From assembly GCA_964402325.1 (NCBI GenBank), contig CAYOBI010000001.1, positions 1-64,000 on the forward strand: a DNA stretch of 64,000 bases. Reading direction: 5' to 3'. The notes beneath the pieces are model-generated. The model had not been told where the DNA came from, searched no databases, and saw only the letters and a program-made list of their open reading frames with translations. Positions 18,543 to 26,091 of this stretch are shown piece by piece; the first letter of the stretch is position 1; each line of letters begins with the position of its first letter. The stretch is from Raineyella sp964402325. GTDB taxonomy: Bacteria; Actinomycetota; Actinomycetes; Propionibacteriales; Propionibacteriaceae. The position numbers and the translations under genes were made by a program.

Positions 18543-19261
18543 CAGTCGAGGTCCGCGGCCGCGCGGGGGTGCGGGTTGGCCTCGTCGCGGACGACGTGTC
18601 CGTCGCGCAGCTCGATCACCTGGTCGGCCATGGCGGTGATCGCCTCGTTGTGGGTGACCATGATCAGCGTGGTGCCGTAGCGGCGATGCACGTCCTCCAG
18701 CACCTCCAGCATCTGCTGGGAGGTGTGGCGGTCCAGCGCCCCGGTCGGCTCGTCGCACAGCAGCACGTCGGAGCCCTTGACCAGGGCGCGGGCGATCGCG
18801 CACCTCTGCTGCTGGCCGCCGGAGAGCTGGGCGGGGAACTTGTGCTGGTGCTCGGCCATGCCGAGGTGGTCCAGCAGGTCGTCGATGTCGAGCGGGCGGC
18901 GGACCAGCTGGGCGGTCACCTGGATGTTCTCGCGGACGGTGAGGTCGGGCACCAGGTTGTAGAACTGGAAGACGAATCCCACGTGGAGGCGCCGGAAGCG
19001 GGTCAGCTCGCGCGGCGACAGCGAGGTGATCACCTGGCCGGCGACCCGGATCGTGCCCGCGTCGGGGCTGTCCAGCCCGCCGATCGCGTTGAGCAGGGTG
19101 GACTTTCCCGACCCGGAGGCCCCGACGATGACGCAGCGGGCCCCCGGGGCGACACCGAAGGTGACCTCGTGCAGCACCTCGACCCGCGACTCCCCGGTGC
19201 CGAAGTGGCGCGACAGTCCCTCGACCCGGACCTGGGCCGGTGCGGCGGTGTGCTCACTCAT
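18539..19261 (-). CDS. ABC transporter ATP-binding protein, MacB/LolD type
   Basis: A 240-residue ATPase for the following FtsX-like permease. It shows Walker A GASGSGKST, the Q-loop FVFQFYNLVPDLTVRENI typical of LolD/MacB ATPases, signature LSGGQQQR, Walker B VLLCDEPTGALD and switch VTHN. The ATG at 19261 begins MSEHTAAP; the long open frame beyond is a shadow of the flavoprotein gene. There is a 4-bp overlap with the permease. Confidence 0.93.
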   Translation of the reverse strand: MSEHTAAPAQVRVEGLSRHFGTGESRVEVLHEVTFGVAPGARCVIVGASGSGKSTLLNAIGGLDSPDAGTIRVAGQVITSLSPRELTRFRRLHVGFVFQFYNLVPDLTVRENIQVTAQLVRRPLDIDDLLDHLGMAEHQHKFPAQLSGGQQQRCAIARALVKGSDVLLCDEPTGALDRHTSQQMLEVLEDVHRRYGTTLIMVTHNEAITAMADQVIELRDGHVVRDEANPHPRAAADLDW

Positions 19262-19348
19262 CGCCACCAGTCTTCCACCGGCTGATCGGCCCCGGTGCGT
19301 CACGGACCACCGGGACGCACCGCACCGTCGGTGCGCGAGGATGGGGAC

Positions 19349-19813
19349 ATGGGTGAGGGGACGGTGCGTACGGCCACCGAGCGGGATCTCGAGGTCCTCG
19401 TCGAACTGCGGGCGGAGATGTTCCGCTCCATGGGGGTGCCCGGCACCGACCCGGCATGGCGGGCGAACGCCCGACGATGGTTCGCCGACCGGCTCGACCG
19501 GCCCGACCACCGGATCGTGGTGGTCGAGGTGGCCGGCACGGTCGTCGCCTGCGCGGTGGGCGCGGTCCGGGACGCGGCCCCCTCCCCCGGCGCCCCGGAC
19601 GGCGGGGACGTCCTGGTCAGCAACGTCTGCACGACGCCCCCCGCCCGAGGCCGTGGCCACGGGCGGGCCGCCTTCGAGGCGGTGATGGCCTGGGCGCGGA
19701 CGACCGGCGCCGGTCGCGCCGAACTGATGGCGACCGACGCCGGGCGTCCCCTCTACCAGCAGGCCGGATTCGTCGTCCAGGACTGCCTGGCGATGCGGGC
19801 GCCGCTGCCCTGA
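19349..19813 (+). CDS. GNAT-family N-acetyltransferase
   Basis: A 154-residue acetyltransferase. The acetyl-CoA pyrophosphate loop is seen as ARGRGHGRAAFEAVMAWA (about residues 105-122). An N-terminal VRTATERDLEVLVELRAEMF strand-helix and the final LYQQAGFV motif also fit. The ATG at 19349 follows GGGGAC. It is divergent from the MacB-like operon. The substrate cannot be told from sequence. Confidence 0.85.
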   Translation: MGEGTVRTATERDLEVLVELRAEMFRSMGVPGTDPAWRANARRWFADRLDRPDHRIVVVEVAGTVVACAVGAVRDAAPSPGAPDGGDVLVSNVCTTPPARGRGHGRAAFEAVMAWARTTGAGRAELMATDAGRPLYQQAGFVVQDCLAMRAPLP

Positions 19814-19835
19814 GACCAGCCGGCGCCCGCGGCGT

Positions 19836-21293
19836 TCACTCGTGATCGCCGGACGGGTGCAGTCCGGGGATCGGGTGGTTGGCCACGAACACTCCGTCGG
19901 GGTCCACCTGGGTCCGGACGGCCCGCAGCCGCAGCCAGTCCGTCGTGGCGTACGCGTCACGCACCTCGACCTCCGTGTCGGCGAAGTTGAGGTACTGCCC
20001 GCCGGTGGACCACGGCGCCAGCGCCGCGACCAGCCGGGAGGCGTCGGCGGCGCCCTGGGCCGCCATCTGCGGCGTGGCGGCCACGGCGACGAAGAACCCG
20101 GCGTACGCCCCTTCCAGCCTGGCCAGCGCGCCGGCCCCGGGCGCCGGACGGGCGACCGCGCCACCGAGCTGGCGCAGCTCCGCCGACAACAGCGAGGTGG
20201 TGGCCGCCGGTCCGGCAGCCGCCAGGAAGGCGACGATCGCCTCCTCGTCCAACTCCTCGAGCATCGTGCTCGCGGCGACCGACGGGGTCGGGCCTTCCGG
20301 GTCCATGTGGATCCGGGCCAGGGCCGGCGCCGGCACCCGGGCGAAGGTGTCCATCTGCGGGGCCAGCTCCCGCAGCGGGGCGAGCAGCTCCCCGGCGTGG
20401 GCGTCGTCACCGAGCACCGCACCGTCGATCACGACCAGCCGGCGGCCGCGCAGGAAGTCGGGCAGTTCGGGCATCGGCGGGAAGCGCATGAACCGCAGCG
20501 AGGTGGTCACCTCGTCCGGAGCCTGGGCCGCCCAGGCCGCCCAGCGGCGCAGCACCGGCTCCGCCTCGGCCAGGTCCCACAGCATCATGCCGGCGTACGC
20601 ATCGGCGATCGGGTAGAGCCGGAACTCCAGGGCGGTGACCACGCCGAAGTTGCCGCCGCCCCCGCGCAACGCCCAGAACGTCTCGGGATGGTGGGTCTCG
20701 TCGGCGCGGACCAGGTCCCCGGCGGCGGTGACCAGCTCGACCGCCGTGACGGAATTGCACGCCAGCCCGAGGGTGCGGGCATACCAGCCGTGCCCACCGC
20801 CGAGACTGAACCCGCAGACGCCGACGTCAGGGGACGAACCGTGCAGCGCGGCCAGCCCCTGCTCCCCGGCCGGGGAGACGACGTCCTGCCACTGGGCGCC
20901 CGCCTCGACCCGGGCGATCCGACGGGTGGCGTCGATCGTCACGCCGCGCAGGGCGTCGGTGCGCAGCAGGACGGTGTCGGACAGGTCGCGGTGCTCCAGG
21001 GGACCGGCGCCGTGTCCGGTCCCCTGGGGCGCGACCCGCAGTCCCAGCGCGGCGGCGGCGCGGACCACGCGGACGATGTCGTCGGTGCCCCCGACCGTGG
21101 CGACGGCGGCCGGACGCTGGTCGACGGCCACGTTCCAGGGGTGCCGACCGGTCTCGTAGCCGGGGTCACCGGGCAGGTGGACGCAGTCGCCGGCGGCCTC
21201 CCGGAGAGCGGTCGCGGCGGCGACGGGATCGGGCCGGGTGCGGTGGGCCGGGCGGGTGGAGCGGGCGGCGGTGATGTCGATCTCGATGGTCAT
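19836..21293 (-). CDS. FAD-binding oxidoreductase with berberine-bridge C-terminus
   Basis: A 485-residue flavoprotein of the PCMH/VAO type. The FAD domain (about 60-230) contains RVAPQGTGHGAGPLEHRDLSD and SPDVGVCGFSLGGGHGWYARTLGLACNSVTAV-type motifs. In it, His at APQGTGHGAG and Cys at VGVCGFSLGGG occupy the positions where bicovalent berberine-bridge enzymes attach FAD. The C-terminus ends in YLNFADTE ... VDPDGVFVANHPI, the BBE domain. The ATG at 21293 follows GGAAAGGAAC. It is divergent from a LuxR regulator that may control it. The substrate is unknown. Confidence 0.88.
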   Translation of the reverse strand: MTIEIDITAARSTRPAHRTRPDPVAAATALREAAGDCVHLPGDPGYETGRHPWNVAVDQRPAAVATVGGTDDIVRVVRAAAALGLRVAPQGTGHGAGPLEHRDLSDTVLLRTDALRGVTIDATRRIARVEAGAQWQDVVSPAGEQGLAALHGSSPDVGVCGFSLGGGHGWYARTLGLACNSVTAVELVTAAGDLVRADETHHPETFWALRGGGGNFGVVTALEFRLYPIADAYAGMMLWDLAEAEPVLRRWAAWAAQAPDEVTTSLRFMRFPPMPELPDFLRGRRLVVIDGAVLGDDAHAGELLAPLRELAPQMDTFARVPAPALARIHMDPEGPTPSVAASTMLEELDEEAIVAFLAAAGPAATTSLLSAELRQLGGAVARPAPGAGALARLEGAYAGFFVAVAATPQMAAQGAADASRLVAALAPWSTGGQYLNFADTEVEVRDAYATTDWLRLRAVRTQVDPDGVFVANHPIPGLHPSGDHE

Positions 21294-21366
21294 CGGAGTT
21301 CCTTTCCTCGGGGCGATCCGTCGCGAAGTGGACCGCCTGACAGAAATGTCGCGTCCCCGGCCGGTC

Positions 21367-21445
21367 GGGACCATCCCTGTCGCCCGCAGGATCTTCGACC
21401 CGGCCGGCTGGGAGCACCCGACCCCCACAACTCTGGGATGGTCCT
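21367..21445. promoter_or_regulatory. Paired GGGANNNTCCC sites in the divergent LuxR/oxidoreductase promoter
   Basis: GGGACCATCCC at 21367-21377 and GGGATGGTCCT at 21435-21445 form an exact 10-bp inverted repeat at 68-bp spacing, and each arm is itself palindromic. They lie between the flavoprotein gene and the LuxR gene, so they are candidate binding sites for that LuxR protein. Confidence 0.5.
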
Positions 21446-21474
21446 CGACTGTGCCCTGCGTCACACTGGTTGCC

Positions 21475-22611
21475 ATGCGGCGGGATTTGATGGCGCAGCG
21501 GGTCGTACGGGACGTCGACGTGATCGCGCATGCCGGACTGGACGTGGACACCTTCCTGGAGGAGGCGATGGCGTCGATCGAGCGCGCCGTCCCGTGCGTC
21601 GCGGCCTGTGTGGCGACGGTCGACCCGAGCACCCTGCTGCTCACCGCCACCCGCAAGTACGGCGATCTCACGGGCCGTGACGAGCAGGACGGGGAGTGGG
21701 GGCTGCTCGAGTACGGCGAGGTCGAGTCGTCGTCGTTCCGGGAACTGGTCCGCCAGGACGTCGACGCCGTCATCGTGGGCGAGTTGGCCCGTCGGGAGGC
21801 CACGCCGTCCCGACGCCTCGAGGGCTTCATGGTGCCCTACTTCGGCTTCACCGACGAGTTGCGGGTGGTGTTCCGTGATCACGGGCAGGTCTGGGGGGCT
21901 GCCTCGTTGTTCCGTGGTGCCGACTCGCCGGCCTTCGAGGCCGACGACCGCGCCCTGATGGCCTCGTTGTCGGAGATGCTGTCCACCGGCGTACGGGCCG
22001 GCCTGCTGACCCGGTTCGGCGAGACGGCCGTCAGCGTGCCCAGCGGGCCGGCGGTGATCATCGTCGGCCCCGAGGGGACCGTCCGGCAGATGAGCACCGG
22101 GGCCGAGGAACGACTCCGCGACCTGGTCGGCAACGAGACGTCGGCCGAGGCGACCGGCGTGATCGGTTCCCTGGTCGGTGCCGCGCGGCGGTTCGCCGCC
22201 GGCCTGACCGACCTGCCGCCGCGGGCCCGGGTGCGGTCACGCTCCGGCCAGTGGCTGGTGCTGCACGCTGCCCGGATGAGCCCTCGCGGGGGTGGCGACC
22301 AGGGGTCGGACGTGGTCGTGACCATCGACGAGGCCCGGCCGCCGGAGATCGTGCCGATCGTCGTGGCGGCCTTCGACCTCACCGCGCGGGAACGCGACGT
22401 CACCCAATTGGTGCTCCAGGGCGCGGACACCAAGGAGATCGCCGCCGCCCTGCACGTGTCGGCGTACACGGTCCAGGACCACCTCAAGTCGGTCTTCGAG
22501 AAGGCCGGCGTCCGCAACCGCCGCGACCTGGTCGCCCGGATCTACTTCGACCAGTACGTCCCCCGACTCAACACCAGCATCGGCCCGGACGGCTGGTTCT
22601 CCGGGGTCTGA
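21475..22611 (+). CDS. LuxR-family transcriptional regulator
   Basis: A 378-residue regulator. The C-terminal LuxR helix-turn-helix (about 300-360) is clear: FDLTARERDVTQLVLQGADTKEIAAALHVSAYTVQDHLKSVFEKAGVRNRRDLVARI, given here only as the family hallmark. The long N-terminal region (about 15-170) looks like a sensory GAF-type domain but is divergent. The ATG at 21475 begins MRRDLMAQR; the frame is open further upstream into the promoter without homology. It probably regulates the divergent flavoprotein gene. Confidence 0.88.
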   Translation: MRRDLMAQRVVRDVDVIAHAGLDVDTFLEEAMASIERAVPCVAACVATVDPSTLLLTATRKYGDLTGRDEQDGEWGLLEYGEVESSSFRELVRQDVDAVIVGELARREATPSRRLEGFMVPYFGFTDELRVVFRDHGQVWGAASLFRGADSPAFEADDRALMASLSEMLSTGVRAGLLTRFGETAVSVPSGPAVIIVGPEGTVRQMSTGAEERLRDLVGNETSAEATGVIGSLVGAARRFAAGLTDLPPRARVRSRSGQWLVLHAARMSPRGGGDQGSDVVVTIDEARPPEIVPIVVAAFDLTARERDVTQLVLQGADTKEIAAALHVSAYTVQDHLKSVFEKAGVRNRRDLVARIYFDQYVPRLNTSIGPDGWFSGV

Positions 22612-22643
22612 CGCCGACGGCTGGTTCTCCGCGGTCTGACGCC
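22588..22643. repeat. 28-bp tandem duplication across the luxR stop codon
   Basis: Units 22588-22615 and 22616-22643 differ at a single base. The first contains the last codons and stop of the LuxR gene; the second is untranslated. A third copy begins and breaks off after six bases. Confidence 0.85.
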
Positions 22644-22647
22644 GACG

Positions 22648-22672
22648 GGGGGCTCCGGTGGGAGCAGCCCCG
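22648..22672. terminator. Weak stem-loop between luxR and amtB
   Basis: GGGGCT / AGCCCC with an 11-nt loop lies between the convergent luxR and amtB genes. The short stem makes this a modest candidate. Confidence 0.4.
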
Positions 22673-22682
22673 GCCACCGTCT

Positions 22683-24023
22683 TCAGGCGGTCAGCGTCCC
22701 TGCCGGGGGCTCGTCGGGGCCATGGGAGTGCGTACGGCTGACGCCGCGGAACGCGGAGTGCTGCACCGGGGTGAGGTCGTAGCCCGACTCCGAGTGCTCG
22801 GCGAGGTCGATGCCGGTGATCTCGGCCTCGGCGCTCACCCGCATGCCCATCGTCCGGGAGACGGCCCGGGCCAGCAGCCAGGTCATCACGAAGGAGAACG
22901 TCCCGACCGCGAGGACGGCGACGGCCTGGCGCCAGAGCTGACCGACGCCCCCGCCGTAGAACAGACCCCTGGCGTGGGTCGCCGTCCGCGGATCGGCGAA
23001 CAGGCCGACCCCCAGGGTGCCGACGATGCCGCCGACCAGGTGCACGCCGACCAGGTCGAGGGAGTCGTCGAAGCCCAGCCGGAACTTCCAGCTCACGGCC
23101 CAGGCGCAGGTCGCACCGGCCAGCAGACCGATCAGCATCGCGCCGAGCGGGCTGACGGCGCCGCCCGACGGGGTGATCGCGACCAGGCCGGCCACCGCGC
23201 CGGAGGCGGCACCCAGCGAGGTGGCGTGCCCGTCGCGGCGCCGCTCGACCAGCAGCCAGGCCAGCATCGCCGCGCACGGGGCGAGCAGGGTGTTGACCCA
23301 GATCAGGGCGGCCCAGGTGCCGGCGACCAGCGCCGAGCCGGAGTTGAACCCGAACCAGCCGAACCAGAGCAGCCCGGCCCCCAGCATCACCAGGGTCATG
23401 TTGTGCGGGCGCATCGGGGTCGACCCGAACCCGAGCCGGCGGCCCAGCACCAGGGCCAGCGCCAGTCCACCGGCGCCGCAGGCGACCTCGATCGCCGTGC
23501 CGCCGGCCAGGTCGACAGCATCCAGACGATTGACGATCCAGCCGCCGTGGGCGGCCGTCAGCCCGTCGGTGGCGAACACCCAGTGCGCCAGCGGGGCGTA
23601 GACGAGCACCAGCCACAGCACGGAGAGCGTGGTCCAGGAGGCGAACGTCGTCCGTTCGGCGATGGCGCCGGACAGCAGTGCCACCGCGATGATCGCGAAA
23701 CACCCCTGGAAGCCGGCGAAGGCGAGGGCCGGCACGGTGCCCACGGTCGGGTCGCCGTTGACCAGCGGATCGAGGAAGGCGAACTGGAACGGGTCGCCGA
23801 TGAGGCCGCCCAGCGAGTCACCGAAGGCCTCGCTGTAACCGATCACCGCCCAGGCGACCCCCGCCGTGGCCATGCTCACGAAGCTCATCATCACCATGTT
23901 GAGCACGCCCTTGGCGCGCACCATGCCTCCGTAGAAGAAGGCCAGACCAGGCGTCATCAGCAGCACCAACGCCGCACTGGTCAGCAGCCAGGCGGTGTCG
24001 CCCGTGTTGATCTCGTGAACCAC
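22683..24023 (-). CDS. amtB: Ammonium transporter (Amt family), first channel His replaced by Glu
   Basis: A 446-residue membrane channel with eleven hydrophobic segments and the Amt signature in order: FFYGGMVRAKGVLN, AGWIVNRLDAVDLAGG and FDDSLDLVGVHLVGG. The second histidine of the twin-His pair is present at 328. The first position, in GGTAIEVACG, is Glu179 rather than the His of Escherichia coli AmtB. Glu here is known in yeast Mep1/Mep3-type transporters, so the protein may still be active with altered pH or selectivity. The start is GTG 24023. No glnK follows. Three GTTACG repeats at 22-bp spacing upstream suggest GlnR control. Confidence 0.92.
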   Translation of the reverse strand: MVHEINTGDTAWLLTSAALVLLMTPGLAFFYGGMVRAKGVLNMVMMSFVSMATAGVAWAVIGYSEAFGDSLGGLIGDPFQFAFLDPLVNGDPTVGTVPALAFAGFQGCFAIIAVALLSGAIAERTTFASWTTLSVLWLVLVYAPLAHWVFATDGLTAAHGGWIVNRLDAVDLAGGTAIEVACGAGGLALALVLGRRLGFGSTPMRPHNMTLVMLGAGLLWFGWFGFNSGSALVAGTWAALIWVNTLLAPCAAMLAWLLVERRRDGHATSLGAASGAVAGLVAITPSGGAVSPLGAMLIGLLAGATCAWAVSWKFRLGFDDSLDLVGVHLVGGIVGTLGVGLFADPRTATHARGLFYGGGVGQLWRQAVAVLAVGTFSFVMTWLLARAVSRTMGMRVSAEAEITGIDLAEHSESGYDLTPVQHSAFRGVSRTHSHGPDEPPAGTLTA

Positions 24024-24068
24024 CCTGTCACTGTCCGCGCCGAGTGTTTTCGGGGGTGTTCAGCTCGG

Positions 24069-24118
24069 GTTACGGCCGTGTGTTGGCGCCGTTACGAGAA
24101 GATGTGGCTAGTGTTACG
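24069..24118. promoter_or_regulatory. Three GTTACG direct repeats at exact 22-bp spacing (GlnR-like)
   Basis: GTTACG occurs at 24069, 24091 and 24113, with weaker GTTCA and GTTTC at the flanking 11-bp positions (24058 and 24124). Two-turn phasing of GTNAC half-sites matches the actinobacterial GlnR operator pattern. The block lies 46-95 bp upstream of amtB and also upstream of the divergent PanE-like gene. Confidence 0.6.
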
Positions 24119-24192
24119 ACGGTGTTTCGTCCCGGATCCCCTTCGCGGCCGACTCGAGGACTGCCCCTGTCGTACGTGGCTAGGCTGCCCCT

Positions 24193-25101
24193 GTGAGTGA
24201 GGGAACGATCCGGACGGTGGCCGTCGTGGGGGCCGGCGCCATGGGGGCCATGTACGCGGCGCACTTCGCTCGGGCGGGGGTGGACACCTGGCTGGTCGCC
24301 CGCGGCGACCGCGCCGCGCGACTGCGCTCCCCCGGCCTGACCGTCAACGGCGACCCGCTCGGGGCCGAGGTCGTGGACCCGGACGAGGCGCCGGGCACCC
24401 GGACCGCCGACCTCGTCCTGATCGCGGTCAAGCACCACCAGCTGGCCGAGGCGATCGCCGAGGTCGCGCCCCTGGTCGGGGACCGGACCACCTTCCTGTC
24501 GGTGCTCAACGGCCTCGACAGCGAGGAGGCGATCGCCGCGGCGTACGGGCCGCAACGGGTCCTGCTCTGCATCGCGCTCGCCATGGACGCCCAGCGTGAC
24601 GGGACCCGCGTCTCGTACCGGCAGTCCGGCCGGCTCGCGATCGGGCCGGGGTCCGGGCTGGGCACCCCCGAGCGGCTCCGGGCGACGCAGGAGGTGCTGG
24701 ACCGGGCCGGGCTCGCCTGGGTGGCCCCCGCGGACATGCCGCACGAGATGTGGTGGAAGTTCATGGTCAACGTCGGGATCAACCAGGCGTCCGCGGTGAT
24801 GAGGGTGCCGTACGGAGCATTCCAGCAGGACGGCCCCGCCCGCTCGCTGATGCTGGCCCTGATGGACGAGGTGATCGCCGTCGCCGGGGCGGAGGGCATC
24901 GGGCTCGACGCGGGCGACCTCGCCGCCTGGGACCGGGTGCTGGCCGGCCAGCCCGCCCGGGGCCAGACGTCGATGTACCAGGACGTGCTGGCGGGCCGGC
25001 GGACCGAGGTGGACATCTTCGCCGGCCGCGTCGTCGCCCTCGGGGCCCGGCACGGCATCCCCACGCCGTACAACCGGACGATGCTCTGGATCCTCGGCTG
25101 A
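24193..25101 (+). CDS. Ketopantoate reductase-family protein (2-dehydropantoate 2-reductase-like)
   Basis: A 302-residue NADPH-dependent oxidoreductase. The N-terminal Rossmann motif is VAVVGAGAMGAMYAAHFARAG (glycine-rich GxGxxG). The family catalytic Lys lies in WWKFMVNVGINQASAV, and an all-helical C-terminal domain follows. In pantothenate synthesis the family reduces 2-dehydropantoate to pantoate; many bacteria carry paralogues of other function. The start is GTG 24193. The leaderless GH114 gene begins 10 bp after its stop, so they are probably co-transcribed, for no obvious metabolic reason. Confidence 0.85.
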   Translation: MSEGTIRTVAVVGAGAMGAMYAAHFARAGVDTWLVARGDRAARLRSPGLTVNGDPLGAEVVDPDEAPGTRTADLVLIAVKHHQLAEAIAEVAPLVGDRTTFLSVLNGLDSEEAIAAAYGPQRVLLCIALAMDAQRDGTRVSYRQSGRLAIGPGSGLGTPERLRATQEVLDRAGLAWVAPADMPHEMWWKFMVNVGINQASAVMRVPYGAFQQDGPARSLMLALMDEVIAVAGAEGIGLDAGDLAAWDRVLAGQPARGQTSMYQDVLAGRRTEVDIFAGRVVALGARHGIPTPYNRTMLWILG

Positions 25102-25111
25102 GGGGGATCGG

Positions 25112-25840
25112 ATGTCCCTGACGAATCGCCCGCAGATCTGGCGGCCGGCGCCGCGTACGACCTGGCAGTGGCAACTGGGCACCGGGGACGTCGATCTCGG
25201 CGTCGAGGCCGCGGTGTTCGACGTCGACGGGTTCGAGGTGACGGCGCAGACGGTGGCCCGGCTGCACGACTCCGGCCGCCGGGCGATCGCGTACGTCGAC
25301 GCGGGCAGCTGGGAGGACTTCCGTCCCGACGCCGGTGCCTTCCCGGGTGAGGTGCTGGGTCGCCGGATGGAGGGGTGGGCGGACGAGCGCTGGCTCGACA
25401 TCCGGCAGGTGGACGTGCTGGCGCCGATCATGGCGGCACGGTTCGACCTGTGCCGGCAGAAGGGCTTCGACGCCATCGAGGCGGACAACGTCGACGGCTA
25501 CGACAACCGTTCCGGCTTCCGCCTCACCAGGGGCGACCAGCTCACCTACAACCGGATGCTGGCGGATCTCGCCCACCGGCGAGGGATGTCCATCGGCCTG
25601 AAGAATTCCGCCGACCTCGTCGCCGACCTCGTCCACGACTTCGATTTCGCGGTCGTCGAGCAATGTTTCGAATACGACGAGTGCGAGGCGTACGTTCCTT
25701 TCATCGAGCAGGGCAAGGCCGTCCTGCACGTGGAATACAACGTTCCGCTACACAGGTTCTGCGCCACCACCGGCGCCCTCGGGTTCTCCTCGATGCGCAA
25801 GAAGGTCGACCTCGACGCCTGGCGTCAGGTCTGCCTCTGA
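25112..25840 (+). CDS. GH114-like alpha-galactosaminidase-family protein, leaderless
   Basis: A 242-residue protein consisting of little more than a GH114 TIM-barrel domain. The expected acid pair is present: Asp125 in EADNVDGY and Glu183 in AVVEQC. The 58-residue spacing matches the fungal Ega3 enzyme as I recall it. It has no signal peptide; ATG 25112, after AGGGGG, is the first start in its frame. It nonetheless keeps five cysteines found in its secreted paralogue downstream, suggesting descent from an exported ancestor. GH114 enzymes cut alpha-1,4-galactosamine polymers; the substrate here is unknown. A cytoplasmic location is inferred. Confidence 0.8.
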   Translation: MSLTNRPQIWRPAPRTTWQWQLGTGDVDLGVEAAVFDVDGFEVTAQTVARLHDSGRRAIAYVDAGSWEDFRPDAGAFPGEVLGRRMEGWADERWLDIRQVDVLAPIMAARFDLCRQKGFDAIEADNVDGYDNRSGFRLTRGDQLTYNRMLADLAHRRGMSIGLKNSADLVADLVHDFDFAVVEQCFEYDECEAYVPFIEQGKAVLHVEYNVPLHRFCATTGALGFSSMRKKVDLDAWRQVCL

Positions 25841-25855
25841 CTGCGCCGGGCCCAG

Positions 25856-25960
25856 CCCGGTGACGCGCATCTCTCCGGGCACGCCGAGGGCTCGGGGGGA
25901 GCCGCCGAAAGGCTGAAGTCTCCATCCAGACTTCGCGCCGGAATGACCCCTTTCGACGCT
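25856..25960 (+). other. Hairpin-rich leader before the secreted GH114 gene
   Basis: The 251-bp gap holds several short stems in series: CGAG/CTCG near 25890, a GCC-GAAA-GGC tetraloop near 25905-25914, and GAAGTCT/AGACTTC at 25915-25934. The block GGGGGGAGCC...GGCTGAAGTC loosely recalls the ydaO (c-di-AMP) riboswitch, which often precedes cell-wall genes in actinobacteria, but the later conserved parts do not match well. Treat as an unproven structured leader. Confidence 0.3.
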
Positions 25961-26091
25961 ATCGGGGGCCAGAGGCTTGCCATTGTCCCGGGTGTGCCGT
26001 TTTATCATTCCCGAGTTGACTGTCACCACAACACGTGCGCGTGAGTATCGGGGGAACCGGCGTACTGAGGGAACTGGGAGGAATGGTGACC

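Noticed and set aside
22588..22643. Start of a CRISPR array
   Set aside because: The two copies are directly adjacent with no spacers and overlap a coding end; this is a tandem duplication.
24193..25101. Confident naming as panE of pantothenate synthesis
   Set aside because: The family has many paralogues, and no other pantothenate gene is nearby.
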